A DNA stretch of 35,294 nt from positions 1-35,294 of IMG/VR virus record IMGVR_UViG_3300044846_000194; one strand, 5' to 3'. The notes beneath the pieces were generated by a model. The model was not told where the DNA came from, ran no database searches, and saw only the letters and a program-made list of their open reading frames with translations. Shown one piece after another: positions 1 to 8,334 of this stretch. A program made the translations under genes and the position numbers. The stretch comes from a virus. Positions within the stretch are counted from its first letter, which is position 1, and each line of letters opens with the position of its first letter.

Positions 1-82
1 CAATAGCTAATTCCTGAGCATAAAACACAGTGCCGTTTTGTACGTTTGCGTTTACGTTTTCAGTTAATGAACTGCTATTCTT
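1..82. repeat. Terminal overlap closing the circle (left copy)
   Basis: Bases 1-82 match 35213-35294 with one mismatch (position 5 is a, 35217 is t). The exact part, 6-82, is 77 bases, a common assembler k-mer size, so it is more likely the overlap of a circular contig than a physical terminal repeat. The joined sequence keeps one long reading frame open across the junction. Confidence 0.93.
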
Positions 83-256
83 AACAAGTGCATATTTATA
101 GAATACTTTGCCTGCTGCCTTAGTGATAGCTGTAACAACACCTGATGCCTCAGCAACAGCTGTCACATCACCTGTGGCTATAAACCACACAGCTTTGATT
201 CCACCAATGGAATCTTTACAGTCTAACACCATGCCCTGCGTTAATGCACATGCCAT
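1..256 (-). CDS. Tail-tube-like structural protein, N-terminal 85 codons (rest at the other contig end)
   Basis: Seen: the gene starts at ATG 256 (MACALTQGMVLDCKDS) and runs off the contig start. Using the 82-base overlap it continues at 35212 and stops at 34956, giving one 170-aa protein. The fold looks beta-rich, with no membrane segment. The SSLTENVN...NGTVFYAQEL block and the later VVEDANGKYWLIGKQNG and YTLTFSGGE blocks resemble a small structural (tail tube) family of Bacteroidota phages, recalled rather than searched. It lies 61 bp after the major capsid gene, behind a hairpin, and is followed by a strong terminator, as expected of an abundant virion protein. A decoration or head-completion role is the main alternative. 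The one mismatch between the two copies is synonymous (Ala GCT versus GCA). Confidence 0.75.
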   Translation of the reverse strand, partial: MACALTQGMVLDCKDSIGGIKAVWFIATGDVTAVAEASGVVTAITKAAGKVFYKYALVKNSSSLTENVNANVQNGTVFYAQELAI

Positions 257-285
257 ATTTTTAAAATTTAATTAGTTTTAAAATA

Positions 286-309
286 GGGCAGGAAACTTAA
301 TTCCTGCCC
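286..309 (-). terminator. Hairpin between capsid and tail-tube-like genes
   Basis: A perfect 9-bp inverted repeat, GGGCAGGAA and TTCCTGCCC, with a 6-base loop. On the minus strand it is followed by the AT-rich TATTTTAAAA rather than a pure T run. It fits a leaky terminator or an mRNA 3'-end stabiliser after the capsid gene, which would raise capsid mRNA over distal genes. Confidence 0.6.
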
Positions 310-317
310 CTTAAAAT

Positions 318-1265
318 TTATACAGTGAATTTCACTATTTGCTCTGGAAATGCATACTGCACACCCATTTTGAACTTCGCTACAAATCTAATTTGATCCG
401 CTTCTTCAGCATATTTGATGCTAAATTTCGTTTCTTCGTCTAGTAAATCTGTACCTAAGAACATGTTTGAAAGACGCATTGCATAGATCTTGTTCTGACC
501 ATTTAAGCCTTGTACAGCAACAACTTTGATTGATGTACCTGGTAAAACAAACTCACTGTCAGCCTTACCATCAAAGCTGTAGTTGAACATGTTTGCATTC
601 TTTAATGCAATGGTGTAAGTTCTGAACACATCCTGACCACAGAAAATTGTGGTGTCATCTTTAGCAACAATCTCAGCAGGGATTGCTTTGTAAACTGCAT
701 CAAATACAGCCACAACATTTGCAGCAGTGATTGCAGTTGCTTGTGTAGCAATGTAAGTAGTTGTGTTTGCATCTACTACTGTATTTGCAGCACCGATCAA
801 CTTAACAAAACCATCAAACTTATTTAAGTTACCATTTGCAGATGCAGTATCACCCTGCCAAATAGCAGTTTCTAACTGTGCAGCAATTTTCTCAGCCTTT
901 CTGTTTGAATAAGCATCAGCAAAAGCTAATGAATCATACTGGCTGCCAGCTGGTAAAGCCTTTTGTAAATAAGTTCTTTCAAGATCAATTGGACATAAAG
1001 CCTCATTTACTTTGATCTTACCAACAGTCAATTGACGTTGTGTGAAAGATGTTGTGCCACTTGCAGTGAATCCGCAAGATGATCCGTCTAAGAAAAATGC
1101 ATCAGTGTCCATGATTGCAATCTTTTCAGATGACTTCACTTCTACTAAAACATTGCCTTTTGATTTGATTAAGTCAGCAGTCTTGCTACCTAATACAGAT
1201 GAAACTACTAAAAGATTCTCATTCTCTTTGGTGTAGTTTGCTAGGGTTGAAACATCAAATGCCAT
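318..1265 (-). CDS. Major capsid protein
   Basis: A 315-aa protein, the usual size for an HK97-fold capsid protein of a small siphovirus. The N-terminus (MAFDVSTLANYTKENENLL) is extended and mainly helical. The middle has an E-loop-like region, a long helix (about 120-137, with RKAEKIAAQLETAIWQGD) and a conserved-looking stretch ending in FCGQDVFRTY near 210. The C-terminus is beta-rich and ends QYAFPEQIVKFTV. It directly follows the scaffold-like and protease genes, the classic protease-scaffold-capsid order, and a hairpin follows it. No proteolytic delta domain is obvious, so the separate upstream 207-aa protein probably scaffolds. Assignment is by context and composition; no search was run. 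Confidence 0.85.
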   Translation of the reverse strand: MAFDVSTLANYTKENENLLVVSSVLGSKTADLIKSKGNVLVEVKSSEKIAIMDTDAFFLDGSSCGFTASGTTSFTQRQLTVGKIKVNEALCPIDLERTYLQKALPAGSQYDSLAFADAYSNRKAEKIAAQLETAIWQGDTASANGNLNKFDGFVKLIGAANTVVDANTTTYIATQATAITAANVVAVFDAVYKAIPAEIVAKDDTTIFCGQDVFRTYTIALKNANMFNYSFDGKADSEFVLPGTSIKVVAVQGLNGQNKIYAMRLSNMFLGTDLLDEETKFSIKYAEEADQIRFVAKFKMGVQYAFPEQIVKFTV

Positions 1266-1296
1266 GATATTTGTTTTTTATTTGTTTTAAAATTGA

Positions 1297-1920
1297 TTAC
1301 TTGTTAATGTTCTTTGCTATCTCTAGGAATCTGTTGATTTTTTCAGCCTTAGATTCAGCATGTTTGTTGAAAGAATTTTTTGCTGGTTGTGTTGGTGCAG
1401 CTGATGGTGTGTTGATTAAACCAACAATCACATCAGATAAGTCACTCACAGCCTGAGAAAACTTTGCATCTGATTCAGATACTTTGCTTTCAAATGCAGC
1501 CTGGGCAGCTTTCAATGATGATAGTTCTGCCTCTAGTTGTGCAATTCTCAATTCAGCCTCTGATGGCTCTGCTGGTGCAGGCTCAACAACTGGCTCAGAT
1601 GCTACAGTCACAGCAGTGATGATACCCATGTCATCAACAGTGATCTTTGTGCCATCTACTAATTCATGATCTCCAGCAGGTGCAGGCACTTCTGTCTCAA
1701 CTTCACTCTCAATGGTGACTTTGCCACCTACCTCAAGTTTGTCAATCATTACCTTACCACCAGCTTTCAAATCATACTCTTTTGATGCCTCTGTAGGCTC
1801 AACACTTGGTGCTGGCTCAACAGCTGGATCAGCAGCAGGTGCTAGAACAGGATCGGCAAAATTTGCCCCTGACTGTTCAAACATTGCTTTGATTTTTAAT
1901 ACAGCTTCTAATGGTGTCAT
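1297..1920 (-). CDS. Scaffold-like Pro/Ala/Glu-rich protein
   Basis: A 207-aa acidic protein between the prohead protease and the capsid gene. Residues about 20-50 are rich in Pro, Ala and Glu. A small beta segment follows (KAGGKVMIDKLEVGG..., then a DGTKITVDDMGIITAV block). Residues about 120-165 form a coiled coil (ELRIAQLEAELSSLKAAQAAF). The C-terminus is basic (KSFNKHAESKAEKINRFL-like). Low complexity, a coiled coil and a basic tail just before the capsid gene fit a scaffolding protein that binds capsid subunits and is cleaved by the protease. The role is inferred from position and architecture. A hairpin terminator and a candidate late promoter lie between it and the protease gene. Confidence 0.65.
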   Translation of the reverse strand: MTPLEAVLKIKAMFEQSGANFADPVLAPAADPAVEPAPSVEPTEASKEYDLKAGGKVMIDKLEVGGKVTIESEVETEVPAPAGDHELVDGTKITVDDMGIITAVTVASEPVVEPAPAEPSEAELRIAQLEAELSSLKAAQAAFESKVSESDAKFSQAVSDLSDVIVGLINTPSAAPTQPAKNSFNKHAESKAEKINRFLEIAKNINK

Positions 1921-1934
1921 AAATACTTTTTACC

Positions 1935-1965
1935 TAAATAGCAGCCATTGTGACTAGTTACCACA
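1935..1965 (-). promoter_or_regulatory. Candidate phage late promoter before the scaffold-like gene
   Basis: On the minus strand TGTGGTAA (1965-1958), 15 bases, GCTATTTA (1942-1935). The same two boxes, 14 bases apart, occur at 34894-34865, and both lie directly after a terminator hairpin. The boxes do not match the host-type TTTG/TAnnTTTG promoters seen elsewhere. They may be read by the phage sigma-like protein encoded at 15586-16287. Two instances only, so tentative. Confidence 0.35.
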
Positions 1966-1968
1966 TAG

Positions 1969-1999
1969 AAAAAAGGGATGGCTAAAATGCCACCCCTTT
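1969..1999 (-). terminator. Rho-independent terminator after the protease gene
   Basis: An 11-bp stem (1972-1982 with 1989-1999, one G-U wobble) and a 6-base loop, followed on the minus strand by six T. It lies 21 bases past the protease stop codon and before the scaffold-like gene, separating the tail/protease unit from the capsid unit. Confidence 0.75.
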
Positions 2000-2020
2000 G
2001 ATATTTATTTTTAGCTTTTT

Positions 2021-2920
2021 TTAGCTTTCTACCTGGCTCAGAATGTCCTGGATCTGTGACCACATATTTTCAGCCACCTTATTGATGTCCTGCTTTTCAG
2101 TGGGTTTCATTTGGAAAAGTCCCTCAACTGAGAATCCTTTTACCTTACCCTCTTTGACCATCTGCCACACCTCAGGGTTGTTCACTTTGAATGATCCAAA
2201 CCAGCTGCCATCAGGTACATCCTCAAATCCTTTCATGGCCTGGATGCCTCTTTTTTGATCTGTGATCCATGATTCAAACATGGTCAGGCCTTCTAACCTT
2301 TGACCACTGTCATGCATCAGATTCACATTTGATTGATAGCCTTTAGTGAAAAACTTTTGTGCAATCTTTTTGATGGTGTCTTTGCTAAAGATCACATAGT
2401 ATTCACCATTCTCATCATTTCTGTATATAGGTTTGTCAGCCAGCATCAATGCACCAGTGATGATTTGCTCATCCTCATCCTGTATTGCAAATGATTTTCT
2501 TTCAATTTGTTTTAGCTTTCTTTCTGCCCAGTCAATCATAGCCTCACCTCCCCAGGCATCCCACATCAATCCACCACATCCCTCTGAATATGGCACATCT
2601 TTGTTTTGCTGATGCCTCCTGAAACCACTGATCCTGGCAATAGTGTCCCTGGATATTTTCTCTTTGTTGGCAATTTGGTTTGCCCTGGTCTTTCCAGTTT
2701 GCTCACCACAGTCACCCCATCCATTTTCATCAGCCCATTTCAATGCTCTTTTGGCATTGTTCACTGCTGCCTCAGGATAGTCATTCCAGCTGTCCTCTGC
2801 AAATGCTAGAAAGTTTTTATCTATGGCAGGCCTGTCCACCAGTGCCACATAGTCCACCTCCATGTCACTTTCTACATCAGGCAATATTTCTAAATTGTAT
2901 ATTGGTAATTTTTTCTCCAT
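2021..2920 (-). CDS. XkdF-type prohead protease with an inserted Cys/Arg-rich domain
   Basis: A 299-aa protein. The N-terminus LEILPDVESDMEVDYVALVD and the C-terminal half (NLMHDSGQ near residue 200, then GSWFGSFKV and KGFSVEG near 265) match the XkdF-type putative phage serine protease family (Peptidase_S78_2), with His in LMHD and Ser in GFSVEG as likely catalytic residues. Residues about 45-140 are an inserted block (YPEAAVNNAKRALKW, CGEQTGKTRANQIANKE, ISRDTIARISGFRRH, GCGGLMWDAWGG) that I know as a recurrent insertion in Bacteroidota phage proteases; its function is unknown. It would mature capsid and scaffold. The start is preceded by the CTATTTA-N5-ATG element shared with other late genes. 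Confidence 0.75.
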   Translation of the reverse strand: MEKKLPIYNLEILPDVESDMEVDYVALVDRPAIDKNFLAFAEDSWNDYPEAAVNNAKRALKWADENGWGDCGEQTGKTRANQIANKEKISRDTIARISGFRRHQQNKDVPYSEGCGGLMWDAWGGEAMIDWAERKLKQIERKSFAIQDEDEQIITGALMLADKPIYRNDENGEYYVIFSKDTIKKIAQKFFTKGYQSNVNLMHDSGQRLEGLTMFESWITDQKRGIQAMKGFEDVPDGSWFGSFKVNNPEVWQMVKEGKVKGFSVEGLFQMKPTEKQDINKVAENMWSQIQDILSQVES

Positions 2921-2936
2921 ACTGTTAAATAGTTTT

Positions 2937-4970
2937 TTAGCTTAATCTTGCAGCCCTGTTTATTCGTGTGATTCTTTCCTGCTTATTAGTCACATCAGAT
3001 TCTACCACATAGGCTCTGTTTGTTGCAGATCCCATCTGATTGATGGATTGCTGATCTAGCTGTGTGACAGTGTTCTGAATAGGTGCAGCTGGTGTAATTG
3101 GTGCAGCTGTAGAAACACTGGGTGCAGTCACAGATCCACCACCACCGCCGCCACCACCTTTCACCTGGGAAAGAATGTTTTTGGCTTTAGATGCTGCCCC
3201 TAATACAGCAGCAATCTGTGTTGCATAGAATATAGGGAAAGCAAGTGCAGCAGCTGGGCCTGTAGCCTTTGCAGATTTCTGTGCAATATCTAAACCCTGA
3301 GCAAAGCCCACACCTGTTGAAATGGCAATCTGTGCAAGCCCTGCCACCTTACTGGCAACAGTTCCCTGTTCAAATAGTCCAGCCAATTGTCCTAGCACAT
3401 CACCAGTGGCTAGTGCAAAATCCCTTTGTGCTTGCTTTTCAGCCTCCTGGTATGCAATCCTCTGATCTGTCAATGACTTCACTTTGTCATTGTACTCTTT
3501 CTCAGTGATGATCTTATTGTTGAAAGCCTCCTGCACTGCAACCTGTTCAGCATCCAATGCAGCAAGCCTGGCCTCATATTCAACACCCCTGGCAGTTTGC
3601 ATTCTGTCCAGGTTGTCTATTTCCCTGGTGTACTTTGCCACCTGGATCTGCTGATCAAAGGAATCAATAGATAAATCTATTTCCTGTTTCTTTTCAGCAT
3701 AGGCAATCTCTGCATCAACCCTGGCCTGTGTGCCAGCTTTACTATTGTTAATATTGTCCTGTAGTCTCTTTAATTCAATAGCACCTTCCTCATTTGCAAT
3801 TGCCCTCTTTTCCTCTAGTCTCTTAACCTCATCTTTGATCAGTTCAGCATTGGCCTTTTTCCTGTCCAGCAATAGTTTGTTTTCACTGGCAGCCACTGCC
3901 TGATCTAGTGCAATCTTTTCCTTTGTAAGTGCAACAGCATTTGCCAATTGCTCAGATCTTAAACCAGCCACCTGTGCCTCAACTGCTGCCACCTCATTTT
4001 GTGCCTCAATCAATGCAGCCTGTAGATCTACATTTGTTTTATTCTGTGCCAGTTCAGCAGCAGCAGCAGCAACCTTTGCCTGTGCTAGTTTTTTCTGTGC
4101 CTTTTCCTGTTCATCTAATACCTTAGCCAATTTATTGTTGGCCTCAATTCTTTCATCAATACTCCTAAACTCATCATCTCTGACCTGCCTCAATTGTTCA
4201 GCCTGCCTGTCATATTTTTCAACCAACCCAGCTAACTGGGCAGCTGCTATCTTAGCACTGTTTTGCAGGGCAATGGTAGCCTTAGCCTGTTCATAGATTG
4301 CACCTACATTGATTTTGGATGCCTTATCTACCACACCACTCACCACACTGACTACAGACTTTGCAGCCTCACCGAAATTGTTGTAAATGTCTTTACCAGC
4401 CTGCACTGCATTTTTGCCTGTAGTTGCCAGGCTTTCTTTAGTAGCGTTTATGCTTTTGGTAAGTTCCTGAATGGTTGTCTGATCCTTATCACCCAATGGT
4501 GACTTTTCCCAGGCTAGTTGAATCTCACTGATGACTAGCTTAATACCATCAAAAGCTAGTTTCAATGGTGTGATGGCTAGTGTCAGGATGCCACCTAATA
4601 CCTTACCCAGTGCCTCAAATCCGTTTGTGCTTTTGCCTACCTCAGTGGTAACATTGATAAATATTTCCACTAAGGTGTTTACAATAGTAGCAATGGTATT
4701 GAACACAGCAGATACTGCATCAGCTACCTTTTGATTTTTGCTTAATGCCTCCTTAAAAAAGTTGAATGCACCAGCAATCACTGAGATGATTCCCAGTGAC
4801 TTGATAGCATTGCCTAGACTACCAAATGCACTAGATGCCTGTTTGGCCTCTTTCTCAGATTTTTTGGCACTGTCACCAATGTCCTCAATCTGATTTTTGG
4901 TCTGTTTTAGCTTTTTATCGGAATCACCTGTATTGACTACAATGTCTACACCTACTTTTTCATTTGCCAT
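2937..4970 (-). CDS. Tail tape measure protein
   Basis: A 677-aa protein. Hydrophobic segments lie near 55-75, 85-110 and 125-140. A long helical/coiled-coil stretch rich in Ala, Lys, Glu and Gln spans about 220-520. A second hydrophobic region (about 545-605) precedes an eight-glycine run near 615 and a low-complexity tail. This is the usual tape measure architecture. At roughly 0.15 nm per residue the length predicts a tail near 100 nm (inference). Its start codon overlaps the stop of the upstream tail gene by one base. It sits last in the tail block, directly before the protease, whereas tape measures usually precede the distal tail genes. Confidence 0.8.
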   Translation of the reverse strand: MANEKVGVDIVVNTGDSDKKLKQTKNQIEDIGDSAKKSEKEAKQASSAFGSLGNAIKSLGIISVIAGAFNFFKEALSKNQKVADAVSAVFNTIATIVNTLVEIFINVTTEVGKSTNGFEALGKVLGGILTLAITPLKLAFDGIKLVISEIQLAWEKSPLGDKDQTTIQELTKSINATKESLATTGKNAVQAGKDIYNNFGEAAKSVVSVVSGVVDKASKINVGAIYEQAKATIALQNSAKIAAAQLAGLVEKYDRQAEQLRQVRDDEFRSIDERIEANNKLAKVLDEQEKAQKKLAQAKVAAAAAELAQNKTNVDLQAALIEAQNEVAAVEAQVAGLRSEQLANAVALTKEKIALDQAVAASENKLLLDRKKANAELIKDEVKRLEEKRAIANEEGAIELKRLQDNINNSKAGTQARVDAEIAYAEKKQEIDLSIDSFDQQIQVAKYTREIDNLDRMQTARGVEYEARLAALDAEQVAVQEAFNNKIITEKEYNDKVKSLTDQRIAYQEAEKQAQRDFALATGDVLGQLAGLFEQGTVASKVAGLAQIAISTGVGFAQGLDIAQKSAKATGPAAALAFPIFYATQIAAVLGAASKAKNILSQVKGGGGGGGGSVTAPSVSTAAPITPAAPIQNTVTQLDQQSINQMGSATNRAYVVESDVTNKQERITRINRAARLS

Positions 4971-7162
4971 TATTCGTATGTTGTCTCAATTACTTTTAAA
5001 AATTCAGCCTTTGTGATGCCAGTGTCCATTGGATTGTAGTCCTGCACACTGTTCAACCTCCACAAAGCCCCATCTATATAGATCAGTCTTGCAAAGTCCA
5101 GGCTGTATATGTCTTTTGCTTTCAGGTAGACAAATGCTGATAGTAGTTTGCTGTCCTTATCTGTGATCTCTGCTATGTACTCACTCCAATATCCATTGAA
5201 TAGATTTGCTGTTGGGTATGGTGTAACCAGTTCAAAGTACAGTTCACCAGGTGTGCCAAAGTTCAAATCTGCCTGTGGTGCATCAGGATCATCAAGATGT
5301 CCAGCATATCCGTAAGTAGTTAAATTCTGCAATGTTGCCCCAGCATTCTTAACTGCATAGCTGGTGACACCTGTGATCTTTTTGGCCTGTAAGATCCTGA
5401 TCACATGCTCAGTCACATCCTCTACCCCATTGTTCAGTTTGAATATTGTGCTGAATACTTTATCCTCACCATTGTAGCCCACCAGTGGTGTAGGTGCAAA
5501 GATGATTTCAGCTGTCTGCTTTTCCTTTGCAAAGTCATACCCACTGTCCTCTATTCGTGTGCCATAGGCCTGGCTGTATTTCTTTTGATACTGATCATTG
5601 TAGTAGTCTGTATCATTTTTGTATTTGAACTCAAAATATCTACCATTCAGTTCACTCATTGGTTTCAGCCTGATAGGCTTTGATCTGTCCACCTTATATG
5701 TCCAGTCAATGTATCTGATCACCCCATCCTCTAGCAATAGATTGTCCAGGTCATTTATTTTTAATAGGCCATTAAAATCATCAATGGCTAGTAAAGAAAG
5801 CCCATCAAAATCATAGAACTCAATGTATGGTTTGATGATCAGGTGCTTTGACTTAATAGGATCTTCAACCACATACATGTTGAACATCTTGATGATGGAT
5901 GCAAAAAAGTCCTTTTGAAATATCCCCTTTGGGATGTTGTCATTGATGCTGATGGTATCACCATACTCAGCTGGCACTGTGATGCTAGTTGCATTGTCAA
6001 TCTTTAAGAATGTGCCACCGTATGATTCAACATTGCCAAATAAAAATTGCAAGCTAGGATCAAATGACATTGTGTAATTGACTTCAATCCTTAGCGTTTC
6101 ACCTGGGTTGATCACTGCATTTAGTGTGTCAGTCCATAGGTATGGAATTGCCAGTGATGGTGCTGATCCTACTGTATTGTTGAATGACTTTGTGGCCAGC
6201 ACTGTTGTCCCTTTATACAGGTCAAATCTTAATGTGGTGTAAGCTGTGCCAAATCCTGAAAATCCTAAATTCAAAACACCATACAGATTCAGATTGATGA
6301 CTGTGTTTGCCACCGCTGTGCCTGTGTAGGTGAATGATTCACTGTTGGTCTGTGTGAACTGTGCCAGTGATATGCTGTCAAATTTCAAATTTTCAGTGCT
6401 GGTGTTCTGTAAGTTCATGACAGTGTATGCACTATTCCTGTCAGCCTGCACCAGCTTTGTAGTGTTTTTGATTAGGATCTTTCCATTCTGTGGAATGATC
6501 AACCGTCTGAACACAGCTGAATTGAAAAAGCTGGATTCATAGGTGTAGCCTGATCCGTTGATGATCTTATCCATGTACTCTCTCACATACAATGCAGGTC
6601 TGAATGCCTGCACATTCCAGTCATGTTTGTTTGCTGAACTCACCAGGCCATAGTCCATCAATGGATAGTAGTAGCCTGATCCCTGCACATTGTCCCATGA
6701 TCCTGTGATGTTGGTCATATTCCAGGTATGGTCATACTGGGAAAAATCTAAGTTTTCCAGCTTTTCATTTCCTAGTGCAGCTATAAAGCCACCCAATTCA
6801 CCGAACACAGCACACTCATATTCTATTGTCCCATTGTCCAGGATGATTTCCAGCATCCTCAGAATGCCTTTAAAGATCTGCACCTTATCTACAAACACCA
6901 CACAGTTGGCTGCCTTTGATGGGTTGAAATTGTAGCCCACATTGATCAGTGCAGGATCATAATCATTTGATGATCCAAACTCAAAGATGTGTCCAAACAC
7001 CTGATTGTTTACAGCATTCCCAGGCAGGACAATAGTCTTAGAAAAGTTGGTATTGCGTGATGAAAAATCCTTAACATCATCAATGTTGTATGTGAACTCA
7101 GTTGATAGGTCTTTAGTAAGATCCAGCCTCTGATTTTCAATATATATTTCTGTCTTGATCAT
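4970..7162 (-). CDS. Large tail-tip / baseplate hub-like protein
   Basis: A 730-aa beta-rich protein without membrane segments. The N-terminal 60 residues (MIKTEIYIENQRLDLTKD, then NFSKTIVLPGNAVNNQVFG) are a block I recognise in tail-associated proteins of Bacteroidota prophages. The middle is Thr/Asn/Tyr-rich and the C-terminus carries a folded-looking domain (EFLKVIETTYE end). It overlaps the preceding 391-aa tail gene by 4 bp (ATGA) and the tape measure gene by 1 bp, so the three are translationally coupled. Likely a distal tail or hub protein touching the tape measure; the exact position in the virion is inferred from order. Confidence 0.6.
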   Translation of the reverse strand: MIKTEIYIENQRLDLTKDLSTEFTYNIDDVKDFSSRNTNFSKTIVLPGNAVNNQVFGHIFEFGSSNDYDPALINVGYNFNPSKAANCVVFVDKVQIFKGILRMLEIILDNGTIEYECAVFGELGGFIAALGNEKLENLDFSQYDHTWNMTNITGSWDNVQGSGYYYPLMDYGLVSSANKHDWNVQAFRPALYVREYMDKIINGSGYTYESSFFNSAVFRRLIIPQNGKILIKNTTKLVQADRNSAYTVMNLQNTSTENLKFDSISLAQFTQTNSESFTYTGTAVANTVINLNLYGVLNLGFSGFGTAYTTLRFDLYKGTTVLATKSFNNTVGSAPSLAIPYLWTDTLNAVINPGETLRIEVNYTMSFDPSLQFLFGNVESYGGTFLKIDNATSITVPAEYGDTISINDNIPKGIFQKDFFASIIKMFNMYVVEDPIKSKHLIIKPYIEFYDFDGLSLLAIDDFNGLLKINDLDNLLLEDGVIRYIDWTYKVDRSKPIRLKPMSELNGRYFEFKYKNDTDYYNDQYQKKYSQAYGTRIEDSGYDFAKEKQTAEIIFAPTPLVGYNGEDKVFSTIFKLNNGVEDVTEHVIRILQAKKITGVTSYAVKNAGATLQNLTTYGYAGHLDDPDAPQADLNFGTPGELYFELVTPYPTANLFNGYWSEYIAEITDKDSKLLSAFVYLKAKDIYSLDFARLIYIDGALWRLNSVQDYNPMDTGITKAEFLKVIETTYE

Positions 7163-8334
7163 CTGTATTGACTATTCATTTTTTGAGCAAATTCAACCTC
7201 TAAATCAAAGTTGAACATCTTGTCAGCAATCCTATTCTTTTCCTCCCAGTTGGTGTTTTTGATTCCAACAGGATAGTAGTAGCCACCATCCTCATAGTAC
7301 ACCTCAGGGCTGGTGATAAGATCCTTTAGCCATAAATAGTCAGTGGCATTGATATAGTCACTTGATAGTTTGAAACTCACCATCTCATTAACTGCAAACG
7401 TATTGACACCAGCATTGATCCTTTTGAATGAATCATACCTGGTCATAGATCCTGAATTATACTGCCAGTCTAGTTGCTGATAGCTTTTTTTCTCAACAGC
7501 TGCTGACCTCTTATTCACTAGCCTAAATGCAAAGCTGTCATAGCCTCCCAGCTTATTTAAGAAATGCAATGTCACTGGTGTCCATCTAGGGTTGCAAGCT
7601 AACTTGATCTTGAACTCAGGTGACTGATTGCCTCCATAGTTCACTTTCACACCATACTGGTATGTGGCTGCATTGATCAGTGAACTGCCCAGGTATGCAT
7701 TGATGGCAGCAGGTGACAGGTCAAACAATACAAATGCACTGCATGCAATACTGTTGCCTGTTGATGATGATCCGTCTGTTGCCCCACCTGGTAGATATTT
7801 TTGTACTGTCAATGTCAGGTTGGTAGTGGTTGCAGCTGTGTTCATGAAACCAGCATACAGCCTCTCTGTCAAACCTACCTCAGCTGTGGTCACATCCCTG
7901 CCTGTTAGCCAGGTGTTGATCTTTGGTTGGTAGTATGATGTTGTCCAGTCTCTGAATACTGGATTGACAAAGTTGAATGCTCTATAGTTACCTGATGCCA
8001 GGTTGGTGTATGTAGTGCCACCATAGTCCTCACCAAATCTGATCTCATAGTTGATGTACAGATCATTGCCTGTGTAGGCAAATGCAGTGGTTGTTGCATT
8101 GGGTTTGAAATATCCATTTAGGTAACTTCTGACCACACTGCCAGCATTAAAGATGCCTTTGGTAGTTGCAGGATCAGGAAACAGTTTGATCCTGGTCACC
8201 AGTGTGCCACTGATCAATATGTCAAACACATATTTGAAACCTGCCTGTGCATAGTTATTTGATGTCACCACAAAGTACAGATCATCATGTGCTGATGGAT
8301 ATGCCTCAGGTGTGCTATTGATTGTAATTGCCAT
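7159..8334 (-). CDS. Tail structural protein (distal tail/baseplate type)
   Basis: A 391-aa beta-rich, aromatic-rich protein with no signal or membrane segment. It has the look of tail-tip proteins: a Tyr/Asn/Thr-rich N-terminal domain (AGFKYVFDILISG, GIFNAGSVVRSYLNGYF), a central low-complexity loop (TGNSIACSAF region), and a C-terminal domain with paired aromatics (PEVYYEDGGYYYPVGIKNT). Its ATG overlaps the last base of the upstream stop, and it overlaps the 730-aa gene by 4 bp. Function is assigned from location between the tail-completion-like and hub-like genes. A role as distal tail protein or receptor-binding component is equally possible. Confidence 0.55.
   Translation of the reverse strand: MAITINSTPEAYPSAHDDLYFVVTSNNYAQAGFKYVFDILISGTLVTRIKLFPDPATTKGIFNAGSVVRSYLNGYFKPNATTTAFAYTGNDLYINYEIRFGEDYGGTTYTNLASGNYRAFNFVNPVFRDWTTSYYQPKINTWLTGRDVTTAEVGLTERLYAGFMNTAATTTNLTLTVQKYLPGGATDGSSSTGNSIACSAFVLFDLSPAAINAYLGSSLINAATYQYGVKVNYGGNQSPEFKIKLACNPRWTPVTLHFLNKLGGYDSFAFRLVNKRSAAVEKKSYQQLDWQYNSGSMTRYDSFKRINAGVNTFAVNEMVSFKLSSDYINATDYLWLKDLITSPEVYYEDGGYYYPVGIKNTNWEEKNRIADKMFNFDLEVEFAQKMNSQYR

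Noticed and set aside
1-82. Physical direct terminal repeat of a linear phage genome
   Set aside because: The exact part is 77 bases, a usual assembly k-mer length; it lies in a coding gene that stays open through the join, so a circular contig overlap is simpler.
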